Source: Torymus aiolomorphi
Lineage: Eukaryota; Arthropoda; Insecta; Hymenoptera; Torymidae
Assembly: GCA_036365515.1 (NCBI GenBank)
Contig: CM070877.1
Span: 1 to 64,000, forward strand
Length of the DNA: 64,000 bases
Reading direction: 5' to 3'
The notes beneath the pieces are model-generated. The model worked only from the letters and a program-made list of their open reading frames with translations. It was not told where the DNA came from and did no database searches. The translations under genes and the position numbers were made by a program. Positions 13,401 to 28,400 of the stretch are shown piece by piece. Position 1 is the stretch's first letter, and each line of letters starts with the position of its first letter.

Positions 13401-16400
13401 CGATTTGGCCCAAATAAACGATGAAATGTAGAACATTTTTCAAAATTGCTCATCTCCGCTAGGTCCTTCGACCCCAAAGGATATTCCATCCACTAGAACA
13501 GGATGATATAGTCGGGTATTGTGACTAGTAGGCTGAGAAAATTGAAATTTGGTATTTTTGAGCGATTTTCAACGCATATATATCCCAATAAACGAAGAAA
13601 AAGTTTTTCTCCAAATTTAGCCAAAATTCATATATAGGGGTATTTTGCGCTGCTCTTTCGATTGGCGCTATGATTTTTGCAATATCTGAAAATTTTTGAA
13701 AATTATTTTTTCCTATTGGCTCTACGGCCCTAAAACCTTTTCCATTCGATAGAGCGGAAAAAAATAGTCGCGTATAGTGATTGGTGGGATTAAAAAATGG
13801 ATATTTTGGGGGTTTCAATCGATTTGAAGTCGATTTGGCCCAAATAAACGATGAAATGTAGAACATTTTTCAAAATTGCTCATCTCCGCTAGGTCCTTCG
13901 ACCCCAAAGGATATTCCATCCACTAGAACAGGATGATATAGTCGGGTATTGTGACTAGTAGGCTGAGAAAATTGAAATTTGGTATTTTTGAGCGATTTTC
14001 AACGCATTATATCCCAATAAACGAAGAAAAATTTTTTCTCCAAATTTAGCCAAAATTCATATATAGGGGTATTTTGCGTGCTCTTTCGATTGGCGCTATG
14101 ATTTTTGCAATATCTGAAAATTTTTGAAAATTATTTTTTCCTATTGGCTCTACGGCCTAAAACCTTTTCCATTCGATAGAGCGGAAAAAAATAGTCGCGT
14201 ATAGTGATTGGTGGGATTAAAAAATGGATATTTTGGGGGTTTCAAGCGATTTGAAGTCGATTTGGCCCAAATAAACGATGAAATGTAGAACATTTTTCAA
14301 AATTGCTCATCTCCGCTAGGTCCTTCGACCCCAAAGGATATTCCATCCACTAGAACAGGATGATATAGTCGGGTATTGTGACTAGTAGGCTGAGAAAATT
14401 GAAATTTGGTATTTTTGAGCGATTTTCAACGCATTATATCCCAATAAACGAAGAAAAATTTTTTCTCCAAATTTAGCCAAAATTCATATATAGGGGTATT
14501 TTGCGCTGCTCTTTCGATTGGCGCTATGATTTTTGCAATATCTGAAAATTTTTGAAAATTATTTTTTCCTATTGGCTCCGGCCTAAAACCTTTTCCATTC
14601 GATAGAGCGGAAAAAAATAGTCGCGTATAGTGATTGGTGGGATTAAAAAATGGATATTTTGGGGGTTTCAATCGATTTGAAGTCGATTTGGCCCAAATAA
14701 ACGATGAAATGTAGAACATTTTTCAAAATTGCTCATCTCCGCTAGGTCCTTCGACCCCAAAGGATATTCCATCCACTAGAACAGGATGATATAGTCGGGT
14801 ATTGTGACTAGTAGGCTGAGAAAATTGAAATTTGGTATTTTTGAGCGATTTTCAACGCATTATATCCCAATAAACGAAGAAAAATTTTTTTCTCCAAATT
14901 TAGCCAAAATTCATATATAGGGGTATTTTGCGCTGCTCTTTCGATTGGCGCTATGATTTTTGCAATATCTGAAAATTTTTGAAAATTATTTTTTTCCTAT
15001 TGGCTCTACGGGCCTAAAACCTTTTCCATTCGATAGAGCGGAAAAAAATAGTCGCGTATAGTGATTGGTGGGATTAAAAAATGGATATTTTGGGGGTTTC
15101 AAGCGATTTGAAGTCGATTTGGCCCAAATAAACGATGAAATGTAGAACATTTTCAAAATTGCTCATCTCCGCTAGGTCCTTCGACCCCAAAGGATATTCC
15201 ATCCACTAGAACAGGATGATATAGTCGGGTATTGTGACTAGTAGGCTGAGAAAATTGAAATTTGGTATTTTTGAGCGATTTTCAACGCATTATATCCCAA
15301 TAAACGAAGAAAAATTTTTTCTCCAAATTTAGCCAAAATTCATATATAGGGGTATTTTGCGCTGCTCTTTCGATTGGCGCTATGATTTTTGCAATATCTG
15401 AAAATTTTTGAAAATTATTTTTTCCTATTGGCTCTACGGCCTAAAACCTTTTCCATTCGATAGAGCGGAAAAAAATAGTCGCGTATAGTGATTGGTGGGA
15501 TTAAAAAATGGATATTTTGGGGGTTTCAATCGATTTGAAGTCGATTTGGCCCAAATAAACGATGAAATGTAGAACATTTTCAAAATTGCTCATCTCCGCT
15601 AGGTCCTTCGACCCCAAAGGATATTCCATCCACTAGAGCAGGATGATATAGTCGGGTATTGTGACTAGTAGGCTGAGAAAATTGAAATTTGGTATTTTTG
15701 AGCGATTTTCAACGCATTATATCCCAATAAACGAAGAAAAATTTTTTCTCCAAATTTAGCCAAAATTCATATATAGGGGTATTTTGCGCTGCTCTTTCGA
15801 TTGGCGCTATGATTTTTGCAATATCTGAAAATTTTTGAAAATTATTTTTTCCTATTGGCTCTACGGCCTAAAACCTTTTCCATTCGATAGAGCGGAAAAA
15901 AATAGTCGCGTATAGTGATTGGTGGGATTAAAAAATGGATATTTTGGGGGTTTCAAGCGATTTGAAGTCGATTTGGCCCAAATAAACGATGAAATGTAGA
16001 ACATTTTTCAAAATTGCTCATCTCCGCTAGGTCCTTCGACCCCAAAGGATATTCCATCCACTAGAACAGGATGAAAGTCGGGTATTGTGACTAGTAGGCT
16101 GAGAAAATTGAAATTTGGTATTTTTGAGCGATTTTCAACGCATTATATCCCAATAAACGAAGAAAAATTTTTTTCTCCAAATTTAGCCAAAATTCATATA
16201 TAGGGGTATTTTGCGCTGCTCTTTCGATTGGCGCTATGATTTTTGCAATATCTGAAAATTTTTGAAAATTATTTTTTCCTATTGGCTCTACGGCCTAAAA
16301 CCTTTTCCATTCGATAGAGCGGAAAAAAATAGTCGCGTATAGTGATTGGTGGGATTAAAAAATGGATATTTTGGGGGTTTCAAGCGATTTGAAGTCGATT

Positions 16401-19400
16401 TGGCCCAAATAAACGATGAAATGTAGAACATTTTTCAAAATTGCTCATCTCCGCTAGGTCCTTCGACCCCAAAGGATATTCCATCCACTAGAACAGGATG
16501 ATATAGTCGGGTATTGTGACTAGTAGGCTGAGAAAATTGAAATTTGGTATTTTTGAGCGATTTTCAACGCATTATACCCCAATAAACGAAGAAAAATTTT
16601 TTTCTCCAAATTTAGCCAAAATTCATATATAGGGGTATTTTGCGCTGCTCTTTCGATTGGCGCTATGATTTTTGCAATATCTGAAAATTTTTGAAAATTA
16701 TTTTTTTCCTATTGGCTCTACGGCCTAAAACCTTTTCCATTCGATAGAGCGAAAAAAAATAGTCGCGTATAGTGATTGGTGGGATTAAAAAATGGATATT
16801 TTGGGGGTTTCAATCGATTTGAAGTCGATTTGGCCCAAATAAACGATGAAATGTAGAACATTTTTCAAAATTGCTCATCTCCGCTAGGTCCTTCGACCCC
16901 AAAGGATATTCCATCCACTAGAACAGGATGATATAGTCGGGTATTGTGACTAGTAGGCTGAGAAAATTGAAATTTGGTATTTTTGAGCGATTTTCAACGC
17001 ATTATATCCCAATAAACGAAGAAAAATTTTTTCTCCAAATTTAGCCAAAATTCATATATAGGGGTATTTTGCGCTGCTCTTTCGATTGGCGCTATGATTT
17101 TTGCAATATCTGAAAATTTTTGAAAATTATTTTTTCCTATTGGCTCTACGGCCGTAAAACCTTTTCCATTCGATAGAGCGGAAAAAAATAGTCGCGTATA
17201 GTGATTGGTGGGATTAAAAAATGGATATTTTGGGGGTTTCAAGCGATTTGAAGTCGATTTGGCCCAAATAAACGATGAAATGTAGAACATTTTTCAAAAT
17301 TGCTCATCTCCGCTAGGTCCTTCGACCCCAAAGGATATTCCATCCACTAGAACAGGATGATATAGTCGGGTATTGTGACTAGTAGGCTGAGAAAATTGAA
17401 ATTTGGTATTTTTGAGCGATTTTCAACGCATTATATCCCAATAAACGAAGAAAAATTTTTTCTCCAAATTTAGCCAAAATTCATATATAGGGGTATTTTG
17501 CGCTGCTCTTTCGATTGTCGCTATGATTTTTGCAATATCTGAAAATTTTTGAAAATTATTTTTTCCTATTGGCTCTACGGCTAAAACCTTTTCCATTCGA
17601 TAGAGCGGAAAAAAATAGTCGCGTATAGTGATTGGTGGGATTAAAAAATGGATATTTTGGGGGTTTCAAGCGATTTGAAGTCGATTTGGCCCAAATAAAC
17701 GATGAAATGTAGAACATTTTTCAAAATTGCTCATCTCCGCTAGGTCCTTCGACCCCAAAGGATATTCCATCCACTAGAACAGGATGATATAGTCGGGTAT
17801 TGTGACTAGTAGGCTGAGAAAATTGAAATTTGGTATTTTTGAGCGATTTTCAACGCATTATATCCCAATAAACGAAGAAAAATTTTTTTCTCCAAATTTA
17901 GCCAAAATTCATATATAGGGGTATTTTGCGCTGCTCTTTCGATTGGCGCTATGATTTTTGCAATATCTGAAAATTTTTGAAAATTATTTTTTTCCTATTG
18001 GCTCTACGGCCCTAAAACCTTTTCCATTCGATAGAGCGGAAAAAAATAGTCGCGTATAGTGATTGGTGGGATTAAAAAATGAATATTTTTGGGGTTTCAA
18101 GCGATTTGAAGTCGATTTGGCCCAAATAAACGATGAAATGTAGAACATTTTTCAAAATTGCTCATCTCCGCTAGGTCCTTCGACCCCAAAGGATATTCCA
18201 TCCACTAGAACAGGATGATATAGTCGGGTATTGTGACTAGTAGGCTGAGAAAATTGAAATTTGGTATTTTTGAGCGATTTTCAACGCATTATATCCCAAT
18301 AAACGAAGAAAAATTTTTACTCCAAATTTAGCCAAAATTCATATATAGGGGTATTTTGCGCTGCTCTTTCGATTGGCGCTATGATTTTTGCAATATCTGA
18401 AAATTTTTGAAAATTATTTTTTCCTATTGGCTCTACGGCCTAAAACCTTTTCCATTCGATAGAGCGGAAAAAAATAGTCGCGTATAGTGATTGGTGGGAT
18501 TAAAAAATGGATATTTTGGGGGTTTCAATCGATTTGAAGTCGATTTGGCCCAAATAAACGATGAAATGTAGAACATTTTTCAATTGCTCATCTCCGCTAG
18601 GTCCTTCGACCCCAAAGGATATTCCATCCACTAGAGCAGGATGATATAGTCGGGTATTGTGACTAGTAGGCTGAGAAAATTGAAATTTGGTATTTTTGAG
18701 CGATTTTCAACGCATTATATCCCAATAAACGAAGAAAAATTTTTTCTCCAAATTTAGCCAAAATTCATATATAGGGGTATTTTGCGCTGCTCTTTCGATT
18801 GGCGCTATGATTTTTGCAATATCTGAAAATTTTTGAAAATTATTTTTTCCTATTGGCTCTACGGCCTAAAACCTTTTCCATTCGATAGAGCGGAAAAAAA
18901 TAGTCGCGTATAGTGATTGGTGGGATTAAAAAATGGATATTTTGGGGGTTTCAAGCGATTTGAAGTCGATTTGGCCCAAATAAACGATGAAATGTAGAAC
19001 ATTTTTCAAAATTGCTCATCTCCGCTAGGTCCTTCGACCCCAAAGGATATTCCATCCACTAGAACAGGATGATATAGTCGGGTATTGTGACTAGTAGGCT
19101 GAGAAAATTGAAATTTGGTATTTTTGAGCGATTTTCAACGCATTATATCCCAATAAACGAAGAAAAATTTTTTCTCCAAATTTAGCCAAAATTCATATAT
19201 AGGGGTATTTTGCGCTGCTCTTTCGATTGGCGCTATGATTTTTGCAATATCTGAAAATTTTTGAAAATTATTTTTTCCTATTGGCGCTACGTGCCTAAAA
19301 CCTTTTCCATTCGATAGAGCGGAAAAAAATAGTCGCGTATAGTGATTGGTGGGATTAAAAAATGGATATTTTGGGGGTTTCAATCGATTTGAAGTCGATT

Positions 19401-22400
19401 TGGCCCAAATAAACGATGAAATGTAGAACATTTTTCAAAATTGCTCATCTCCGCTAGGTCCTTCGACCCCAAAGGATATTCCATCCACTAGAACAGGATG
19501 ATATAGTCGGGTATTGTGACTAGTAGGCTGAGAAAATTGAAATTTGGTATTTTTGAGCGATTTTCAACGCATTATATCCCAATAAACGAAGAAAAATTTT
19601 TTTCTCCAAATTTAGCCAAAATTCATATATAGGGGTATTTTGCGCTGCTCTTTCGATTGGCGCTATGATTTTTGCAATATCTGAAAATTTTTGAAAATTA
19701 TTTTTTCCCTATTGGCTCTACGGGCCTAAAACCTTTTCCATTCGATAGAGCGGAAAAAAATAGTCGCGTATAGTGATTGGTGGGATTAAAAAATGGATAT
19801 TTTGGGGGTTTCAATCGATTTGAAGTCGATTTGGCCCAAATAAACGATGAAATGTAGAACATTTTTCAAAATTGCTCATCTCCGCTAGGTCCTTCGACCC
19901 CAAAGGATATTCCATCCACTAGAGCAGGATGATATAGTCGGGTATTGTGACTAGTAGGCTGAGAAAATTGAAATTTGGTATTTTTGAGCGATTTTCAACG
20001 CATTATATCCCAATAAACGAAGAAAAATTTTTTCTCCAAATTTAGCCAAAATTCATATATAGGGGTATTTTGCGCTGCTCTTTCGATTGGCGCTATGATT
20101 TTTGCAATATCTGAAAATTTTTGAAAATTATTTTTTTCCTATTGGCTCTGGGGCCTTAAAACCTTTTCCATTCGATAGAGCGGAAAAAAATAGTCGCGTA
20201 TAGTGATTGGTGGGATTAAAAAATGGATATTTTGGGGGTTTCAAGCGATTTGAAGTCGATTTGGCCCAAATAAACGATGAAATGTAGAACATTTTTCAAA
20301 ATTGCTCATCTCCGCTAGGTCCTTCGACCCCAAAGGATATTCCATCCACTAGAACAGGATGATATAGTCGGGTATTGTGACTAGTAGGCTGAGAAAATTG
20401 AAATTTGGTATTTTTGAGCGATTTTCAACGCATTATATCCCAATAAACGAAGAAAAATTTTTTTCTCCAAATTTAGCCAAAATTCATATATAGGGGTATT
20501 TTGCGCTGCTCTTTCGATTGGCGCTATGATTTTTGCAATATCTGAAAATTTTTGAAAATTATTTTTTTCCTATTGGCTCTACGGCCCTAAACCTTTTCCA
20601 TTCGATAGAGCGGAAAAAAATAGTCGCGTATAGTGATTGGTGGGATTAAAAAATGGATATTTTGGGGGTTTCAAGCGATTTGAAGTCGATTTGGCCCAAA
20701 TAAACGATGAAATGTAGAACATTTTCAAAATTGCTCATCTCCGCTAGGTCCTTCGACCCCAAAGGATATTCCATCCACTAGAACAGGATGATATAGTCGG
20801 GTATTGTGACTAGTAGGCTGAGAAAATTGAAATTTGGTATTTTTGAGCGATTTTCAACGCATTATATCCCAATAAACGAAGAAAAATTTTTTTCTCCAAA
20901 TTTAGCCAAAATTCATATATAGGGGTATTTTGCGCTGCTCTTTCGATTGGCGCTATGATTTTTGCAATATCTGAAAATTTTTGAAAATTATTTTTTCCTA
21001 TTGGCTCTGCGGCCGTAAAACCTTTTCCATTCGATAGAGCGGAAAAAAATAGTCGCGTATAGTGATTGGTGGGATTAAAAAATGGATATTTTGGGGGTTT
21101 CAATCGATTTGAAGTCGATTTGGCCCAAATAAACGATGAAATGTAGAACATTTTTCAAAATTGCTCATCTCCGCTAGGTCCTTCGACCCCAAAGGATATT
21201 CCATCCACTAGAACAGGATGATATAGTCGGGTATTGTGACTAGTAGGCTGAGAAAATTGAAATTTGGTATTTTTGAGCGATTTTCAACGCATTATATCCC
21301 AATAAACGAAGAAAAATTTTTTCTCCAAATTTAGCCAAAATTCATATATAGGGGTATTTTGCGCTGCTCTTTCGATTGGCGCTATGATTTTTGCAATATC
21401 TGAAAATTTTTGAAAATTATTTTTTCCTATTGGCTCTACGGCCTAAAACCATTTCCATTCGATAGAGCGGAAAAAAATAGTCGCGTATAGTGATTGGTGG
21501 GATTAAAAAATGGATATTTTGGGGGTTTCAATCGATTTGAAGTCGATTTGGCCCAAATAAACGATGAAATGTAGAACATTTTTCAAATGCTCATCTCCGC
21601 TAGGTCCTTCGACCCCAAAGGATATTCCATCCACTAGAGCAGGATGATATAGTCGGGTATTGTGACTAGTAGGCTGAGAAAATTGAAATTTGGTATTTTT
21701 GAGCGATTTTCAACGCATTATATCCCAATAAACGAAGAAAAATTTTTTCTCCAAATTTAGCCAAAATTCATATATAGGGGTATTTTGCGCTGCTCTTTCG
21801 ATTGGCGCTATGATTTTTGCAATATCTGAAAATTTTTGAAAATTATTTTTTCCTATTGGCTCTACGGCCTAAAACCTTTTCCATTCGATAGAGCGGAAAA
21901 AAATAGTCGCGTATAGTGATTGGTGGGATTAAAAAATGGATATTTTGGGGGTTTCAAGCGATTTGAAGTCGATTTGGCCCAAATAAACGATGAAATGTAG
22001 AACATTTTTCAAAATTGCTCATCTCCGCTAGGTCCTTCGACCCCAAAGGATATTCCATCCACTAGAACAGGATGATATAGTCGGGTATTGTGACTAGTAG
22101 GCTGAGAAAATTGAAATTTGGTATTTTTGAGCGATTTTCAACGCATTATATCCCAATAAACGAAGAAAAATTTTTTCTCCAAATTTAGCCAAAATTCATA
22201 TATAGGGGTATTTTGCGCTGCTCTTTCGATTGGCGCTATGATTTTTGCAATATCTGAAAATTTTTGAAAATTATTTTTTCCTATTGGCTCTACGGCCTCA
22301 AACCTTTTCCATTCGATAGAGCGGAAAAAAATAGTCGCGTATAGTGATTGGTGGGATTAAAAAATGGATATTTTGGGGGTTTCAAGCGATTTGAAGTCGA

Positions 22401-25400
22401 TTTGGCCCAAATAAACGATGAAATGTAGAACATTTTTCAAAATTGCTCATCTCCGCTAGGTCCTTCGACCCCAAAGGATATTCCATCCACTAGAACAGGA
22501 TGATATAGTCGGGTATTGTGACTAGTAGGCTGAGAAAATTGAAATTTGGTATTTTTGAGCGATTTTCAACGCATTATATCCCAATAAACGAAGAAAAATT
22601 TTTTCTCCAAATTTAGCCAAAATTCATATATAGGGGTATTTTGCGCTGCTCTTTCGATTGGCGCTATGATTTTTGCAATATCTGAAAATTTTTGAAAATT
22701 ATTTTTTCCTATTGGCTCTACGGCCTAAAACCTTTTCCATTCGATAGAGCGGAAAAAAATAGTCGCGTATAGTGATTGGTGGGATTAAAAAATGGATATT
22801 TTGGGGGTTTCAATCGATTTGAAGTCGATTTGGCCCAAATAAACGATGAAATGTAGAACATTTTTCAAAATTGCTCATCTCCGCTAGGTCCTTCGACCCC
22901 AAAGGATATTCCATCCACTAGAGCAGGATGATATAGTCGGGTATTGTGACTAGTAGGCTGAGAAAATTGAAATTTGGTATTTTTGAGCGATTTTCAACGC
23001 ATTATATCCCAATAAACGAAGAAAAATTTTTTCTCCAAATTTAGCCAAAATTCATATATAGGGGTATTTTGCGCTGCTCTTTCGATGGCGCTATGATTTT
23101 TGCAATATCTGAAAATTTTTGAAAATTATTTTTTCCTATTGGCTCTACGGCCTAAAACCTTTTCCATTCGATAGAGCGGAAAAAAATAGTCGCGTATAGT
23201 GATTGGTGGGATTAAAAAATGGATATTTTGGGGGTTTCAATCGATTTGAAGTCGATTTGGCCCAAATAAACGATGAAATGTAGAACATTTTTCAAAATTG
23301 CTCATCTCCGCTAGGTCCTTCGACCCCAAAGGATATTCCATCCACTAGAACAGGATGATATAGTCGGGTATTGTGACTAGTAGGCTGAGAAAATTGAAAT
23401 TTGGTATTTTTGAGCGATTTTCAACGCATTATATCCCAATAAACGAAGAAAAATTTTTTCTCCAAATTTAGCCAAAATTCATATATAGGGGTATTTTGCG
23501 CTGCTCTTTCGATTGGCGCTATGATTTTTGCAATATCTGAAAATTTTTGAAAATTATTTTTTCCTATTGGCTCTACGGCCTAAAACCTTTCCTTTTCCAT
23601 TCGATAGAGCGGAAAAAAATAGTCGCGTATAGTGATTGGTGGGATTAAAAAATGGATATTTTGGGGGTTTCAAGCGATTTGAAGTCGATTTGGCCCAAAT
23701 AAACGATGAAATGTAGAACATTTTTCAAAATTGCTCATCTCCGCTAGGTCCTTCGACCCCAAAGGATATTCCATCCACTAGAACAGGATGATATAGTCGG
23801 GTATTGTGACTAGTAGGCTGAGAAAATTGAAATTTGGTATTTTTGAGCGATTTTCAACGCATTATATCCCAATAAACGAAGAAAAATTTTTTCTCCAAAT
23901 TTAGCCAAAATTCATATATAGGGGTATTTTGCGCTGCTCTTTCGATTGGCGCTATGATTTTTGCAATATCTGAAAATTTTTGAAAATTATTTTTTCCTAT
24001 TGGCTCTACGGCCTAAAACCTTTTCCATTCGATAGAGCGGAAAAAAATAGTCGCGTATAGTGATTGGTGGGATTAAAAAATGGATATTTTGGGTTTCAAT
24101 CGATTTGAAGTCGATTTGGCCCAAATAAACGATGAAATGTAGAACATTTTTCAAAATTGCTCATCTCCGCTAGGTCCTTCGACCCCAAAGGATATTCCAT
24201 CCACTAGAGCAGGATGATATAGTCGGGTATTGTGACTAGTAGGCTGAGAAAATTGAAATTTGGTATTTTTGAGCGATTTTCAACGCATTATATCCCAATA
24301 AACGAAGAAAAATTTTTTCTCCAAATTTAGTCAAAATTCATATATAGGGGTATTTTGCGCTGCTCTTTCGATTGGCGCTATGATTTTTGCAATATCTGAA
24401 AATTTTTGAAAATTATTTTTTTCCTATTGGCTCTACGGCCATAAAACCTTTTCCATTCGATAGAGCGGAAAAAAATAGTCGCGTATAGTGATTGGTGGGA
24501 TTAAAAAATGGATATTTTGGGGGTTTCAAGCGATTTGAAGTCGATTTGGCCCAAATAAACGATGAAATGTAGAACATTTTTCAAAATTGCTCATCTCCGC
24601 TAGGTCCTTCGACCCCAAAGGATATTCCATCCACTAGAACAGGATGATATAGTCGGGTATTGTGACTAGTAGGCTGAGAAAATTGAAATTTGGTATTTTT
24701 GAGCGATTTTCAACGCATTATATCCCAATAAACGAAGAAAAATTTTTTCTCCAAATTTAGCCAAAATTCATATATAGGGGTATTTTGCGCTGCTCTTTCG
24801 ATTGGCGCTATGATTTTTGCAATATCTGAAAATTTTTGAAAATTATTTTTTCCTATTGGCTCTACGAGCCTAAAACCTTTTCCATTCGATAGAGCGGAAA
24901 AAAATAGTCGCGTATAGTGATTGGTGGGATTAAAAAATGGATATTTTGGGGGTTTCAATCGATTTGAAGTCGATTTGGCCCAAATAAACGATGAAATGTA
25001 GAACATTTTTCAAAATTGCTCATCTCCGCTAGGTCCTTCGACCCCAAAGGATATTCCATCCACTAGAACAGGATGATATAGTCGGGTATTGTACTAGTAG
25101 GCTGAGAAAATGGAAATTTGGTATTTTTGAGCGATTTTCAACGCATTATATCCCAATAAACGAAGAAAAATTTTTTCTCCAAATTTAGCCAAAATTCATA
25201 TATAGGGGTATTTTGCGCTGCTCTTTCGATTGGCGCTATGATTTTTGCAATATCTGAAAATTTTTGAAAATTATTTTTTCCTATTGGCTCTACGGCCTAA
25301 AACCTTTTCCATTCGATAGAGCGGAAAAAAATAGTCGCGTATAGTGATTGGTGGGATTAAAAAATGGATATTTTGGGGTTTCAATCGATTTGAAGTCGAT

Positions 25401-28400
25401 TTGGCCCAAATAAACGATGAAATGTAGAACATTTTTCAAAATTGCTCATCTCCGCTAGGTCCTTCGACCCCAAAGGATATTCCATCCACTAGAACAGGAT
25501 GATATAGTCGGGTATTGTGACTAGTAGGCTGAGAAAATTGAAATTTGGTATTTTTGAGCGATTTTCAACGCATTATATCCCAATAAACGAAGAAAAATTT
25601 TTTCTCCAAATTTAGCCAAAATTCATATATAGGGGTATTTTGCGCTGCTCTTTCGATTGGCGCTATGATTTTTGCAATATCTGAAAATTTTTGAAAATTA
25701 TTTCTTTCCTATTGGCTCTACGGCACTAAAACCTTTTCCATTCGATAGAGCGGAAAAAAATAGTCGCGTATAGTGATTGGTGGGATTAAAAAATGGATAT
25801 TTTGGGGGTTTCAATCGATTTGAAGTCGATTTGGCCCAAATAAACGATGAAATGTAGAACATTTTTCAAAATTGCTCATCTCCGCTAGGTCCTTCGACCC
25901 CAAAGGATATTCCATCCACTAGAACAGGATGATATAGTCGGGTATTGTGACTAGTAGGCTGAGAAAATTGAAATTTGGTATTTTTGAGCGATTTTCAACG
26001 CATTATATCCCAATAAACGAAGAAAAATTTTTTCTCCAAATTTAGCCAAAATTCATATATAGGGGTATTTTGCGCTGCTCTTTCGATTGGCGCTATGATT
26101 TTTGCAATATCTGAAAATTTTTGAAAATTATTTTTTCCTATTGGCTCTACGGCCTAAAACCTTTTCCATTCGATAGAGCGGAAAAAAATAGTCGCGTATA
26201 GTGATTGGTGGGATTAAAAAATGGATATTTTGGGGGTTTCAATCGATTTGAAGTCGATTTGGCCCAAATAAACGATGAAATGTAGAACATTTTTCAAAAT
26301 TGCTCATCTCCGCTAGGTCCTTCGACCCCAAAGGATATTCCATCCACTAGAACAGGATGATATAGTCGGGTATTGTGACTAGTAGGCTGAGAAAATTGAA
26401 ATTTGGTATTTTTGAGCGATTTTCAACGCATTATATCCCAATAAACGAAGAAAAATTTTTTCTCCAAATTTAGCCAAAATTCATATATAGGGGTATTTTG
26501 CGCTGCTCTTTCGATTGGCGCTATGATTTTTGCAATATCTGAAAATTTTTGAAAATTATTTTTTTCCTATTGGCTCTACGGCCCTAAAACCTTTTTTCCA
26601 TTCGATAGAGCGGAAAAAAATAGTCGCGTATAGTGATTGGTGGGATTAAAAAATGGATATTTTGGGGGTTTCAAGCGATTTGAAGTCGATTTGGCCCAAA
26701 TAAACGATGAAATGTAGAACATTTTTCAAAATTGCTCATCTCCGCTAGGTCCTTCGACCCCAAAGGATATTCCATCCACTAGAACAGGATGATATAGTCG
26801 GGTATTGTGACTAGTAGGCTGAGAAAATTGAAATTTGGTATTTTTGAGCGATTTTCAACGCATTATATCCCAATAAACGAAGAAAAATTTTTTCTCCAAA
26901 TTTAGCCAAAATTCATATATAGGGGTATTTTGCGCTGCTCTTTCGATTGGCGCTATGATTTTTGCAATATCTGAAAATTTTTGAAAATTATTTTTTTCCT
27001 ATTGGCTCTACGGCCCTAAAACCTTTTCCATTCGATAGAGCGGAAAAAAATAGTCGCGTATAGTGATTGGTGGGATTAAAAAATGGATATTTTGGGGGTT
27101 TCAATCGATTTGAAGTCGATTTGGCCCAAATAAACGATGAAATGTAGAACATTTTCAAAATTGCTCATCTCCGCTAGGTCCTTCGACCCCAAAGGATATT
27201 CCATCCACTAGAGCAGGATGATATAGTCGGGTATTGTGACTAGTAGGCTGAGAAAATTGAAATTTGGTATTTTTGAGCGATTTTCAACGCATTATATCCC
27301 AATAAACGAAGAAAAATTTTTTCTCCAAATTTAGCCAAAATTCATATATAGGGGTATTTTGCGCTGCTCTTTCGATTGGCGCTATGATTTTTGCAATATC
27401 TGAAAATTTTTGAAAATTATTTTTTCCTATTGGCTCTACGGCCTAAAACCTTTTCCATTCGATAGAGCGGAAAAAAAGAGTCGCGTATAGTGATTGGTGG
27501 GATTAAAAAATGGATATTTTGGGGTTTCAATCGATTTGAAGTCGATTTGGCCCAAATAAACGATGAAATGTAGAACATTTTTCAAAATTGCTCATCTCCG
27601 CTAGGTCCTTCGACCCCAAAGGATATTCCATCCACTAGAACAGGATGATATAGTCGGGTATTGTGACTAGTAGGCTGAGAAAATTGAAATTTGGTATTTT
27701 TGAGCGATTTTCAACGCATTATATCCCAATAAACGAAGAAAAATTTTTTTCTCCAAATTTAGCCAAAATTCATATATAGGGGTATTTTGCGCTGCTCTTT
27801 CGATTGGCGCTATGATTTTTGCAATATCTGAAAATTTTTGAAAATTATTTTTTTCCTATTGGCCCTAAAACCTTTTCCATTCGATAGAGCGGAAAAAAAT
27901 AGTCGCGTATAGTGATTGGTGGGATTAAAAAATGGATATTTTGGGGGTTTCAATCGATTTGAAGTCGATTTGGCCCAAATAAACGATGAAATGTAGAACA
28001 TTTTTCAAAATTGCTCATCTCCGCTAGGTCCTTCGACCCCAAAGGATATTCCATCCACTAGAGCAGGATGATATAGTCGGGTATTGTGACTAGTAGGCTG
28101 AGAAAATTGAAATTTGGTATTTTTGAGCGATTTTCAACGCATTATATCCCAATAAACGAAGAAAAATTTTTTCTCCAAATTTAGCCAAAATTCATATATA
28201 GGGGTATTTTGCGCTGCTCTTTCGATTGGCGCTATGATTTTTGCAATATCTGAAAATTTTTGAAAATTATTTTTTCCTATTGACTCTACGCGCCTAAAAC
28301 CTTTTCCATTCGATAGAGCGGAAAAAAATAGTCGCGTATAGTGATTGGTGGGATTAAAAAATGGATATTTTGGGGGTTTCAAGCGATTTGAAGTCGATTT